Under the pieces are notes generated by a model. The model searched no databases. It had not been told where the DNA came from and saw only the letters and a list, made by a program, of their open reading frames with translations. This document shows positions 63,828-64,000 of a DNA stretch of 64,000 bases, one piece after another (within the stretch, counting starts at the first letter, position 1; the number at the start of each line of letters is the position of its first letter). Location of the stretch: contig OZ035960.1 of NCBI GenBank assembly GCA_964034945.1, forward strand, positions 74,383,085-74,447,084, given 5' to 3'. Both the position numbers and the translations under genes were made by a program. This DNA is from Chrysopilus asiliformis. Its lineage: Eukaryota > Arthropoda > Insecta > Diptera > Rhagionidae.

Positions 63828-64000
63828 CCCTTTCACTCGGCGCGTACACAATTGTGTACATCATATTTAACTCGTATTTCTAAGAGAATTAGAAGGGAGA
63901 GGGACAATTATTGACAATTTATGTACAAAAATGAGTACATAATCAAAAAGAGACTTCTAAAAAGATATTTAAATTTTTTAAATTTTGAAATATATTTTGT
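63828..64000. mobile_element. piggyBac-type MITE, left end only
   Basis: TTAA (63824-63827) followed by CCCTTTCACTCGGCGCGTAC, similar in form to the piggyBac-type MITEs at 7515 and 40774. The right end would lie beyond the window, so this is provisional. Confidence 0.5.

Noticed and set aside
54535..64000. Remaining receptor exons (M3, S2, M4)
   Set aside because: Searched by eye for SYTANLAAF-type and S2 motifs on the plus strand; none found, so not claimed.

Overview
This window is AT-rich, intron-rich animal DNA, most likely from a fly (Diptera, probably a brachyceran). The evidence is one host gene with 50-60 bp introns and typical GT..AG junctions, surrounded by insect-type mobile elements: an errantivirus-like Ty3/gypsy provirus, a long-LTR Ulysses/Osvaldo-like Ty3/gypsy element, DINE-1-like and Helentron-like repeats, mariner, hAT, piggyBac and Harbinger relatives, a LINE and a copia fragment. 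Species cannot be read from the sequence. There are no bacterial features.

Host gene. Eight plus-strand exons (7906-8109, 10084-10301, 10357-10530, 53350-53508, 53565-53815, 53871-54063, 54114-54337, 54397-54534) join in phase and encode about 520 residues of an ionotropic glutamate receptor. They cover most of the amino-terminal domain, S1 of the ligand-binding domain, M1 and most of the pore loop. It looks like a muscle (GluRII-type) or kainate-type subunit. Upstream exons and the exons for M3, S2 and M4 are not in the window. The third and fourth recognised exons are separated by a 42.8-kb phase-0 intron, and the intron after the last exon exceeds 9.4 kb.

Layout. 0-2.7 kb: repeat fragments and the 3' end of a copia pol. 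2.7-5.9 kb: a foldback element with long inverted arms, one arm split by a mariner-like element. 6.0-7.8 kb: nested MITEs (hAT-like, piggyBac-like). 7.9-10.5 kb: host exons. 11.44-34.18 kb: errantivirus-like element A (minus strand, 378-bp LTRs, 4-bp target duplication). It is interrupted by element B (16.0-30.05 kb, plus strand, 2.58-kb LTRs), by a Helentron-like insert at 30.83-32.25 kb and by a MITE at 14.0 kb. Element B carries a second copy of the Helentron-like insert at 24.54-25.72 kb. 34.9-39.65 kb: a foldback made of inverted arrays of a ~160-bp repeat. 39.8-44.06 kb: a near-perfect palindrome carrying mirror-image MITE copies and a mariner insertion. 44.5-51.4 kb: two copies of a truncated hAT element and a Helitron-like repeat family. 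52-53.3 kb: a DINE-like element and intron end. 53.35-54.53 kb: host exons. 54.5-64 kb: MITEs, DINE-like copies, a 5'-truncated LINE with an intact RT reading frame inside a Harbinger-like pair of inverted repeats, and a Harbinger transposase remnant.

How it fits together. The host gene is the only likely cellular coding unit. Everything else between its exons is layered transposition, and several empty target sites can be reconstructed. Three long palindromes lie in or near transcribed intron and could form hairpin RNA when the receptor gene is expressed. That is an inference, not something the sequence proves.
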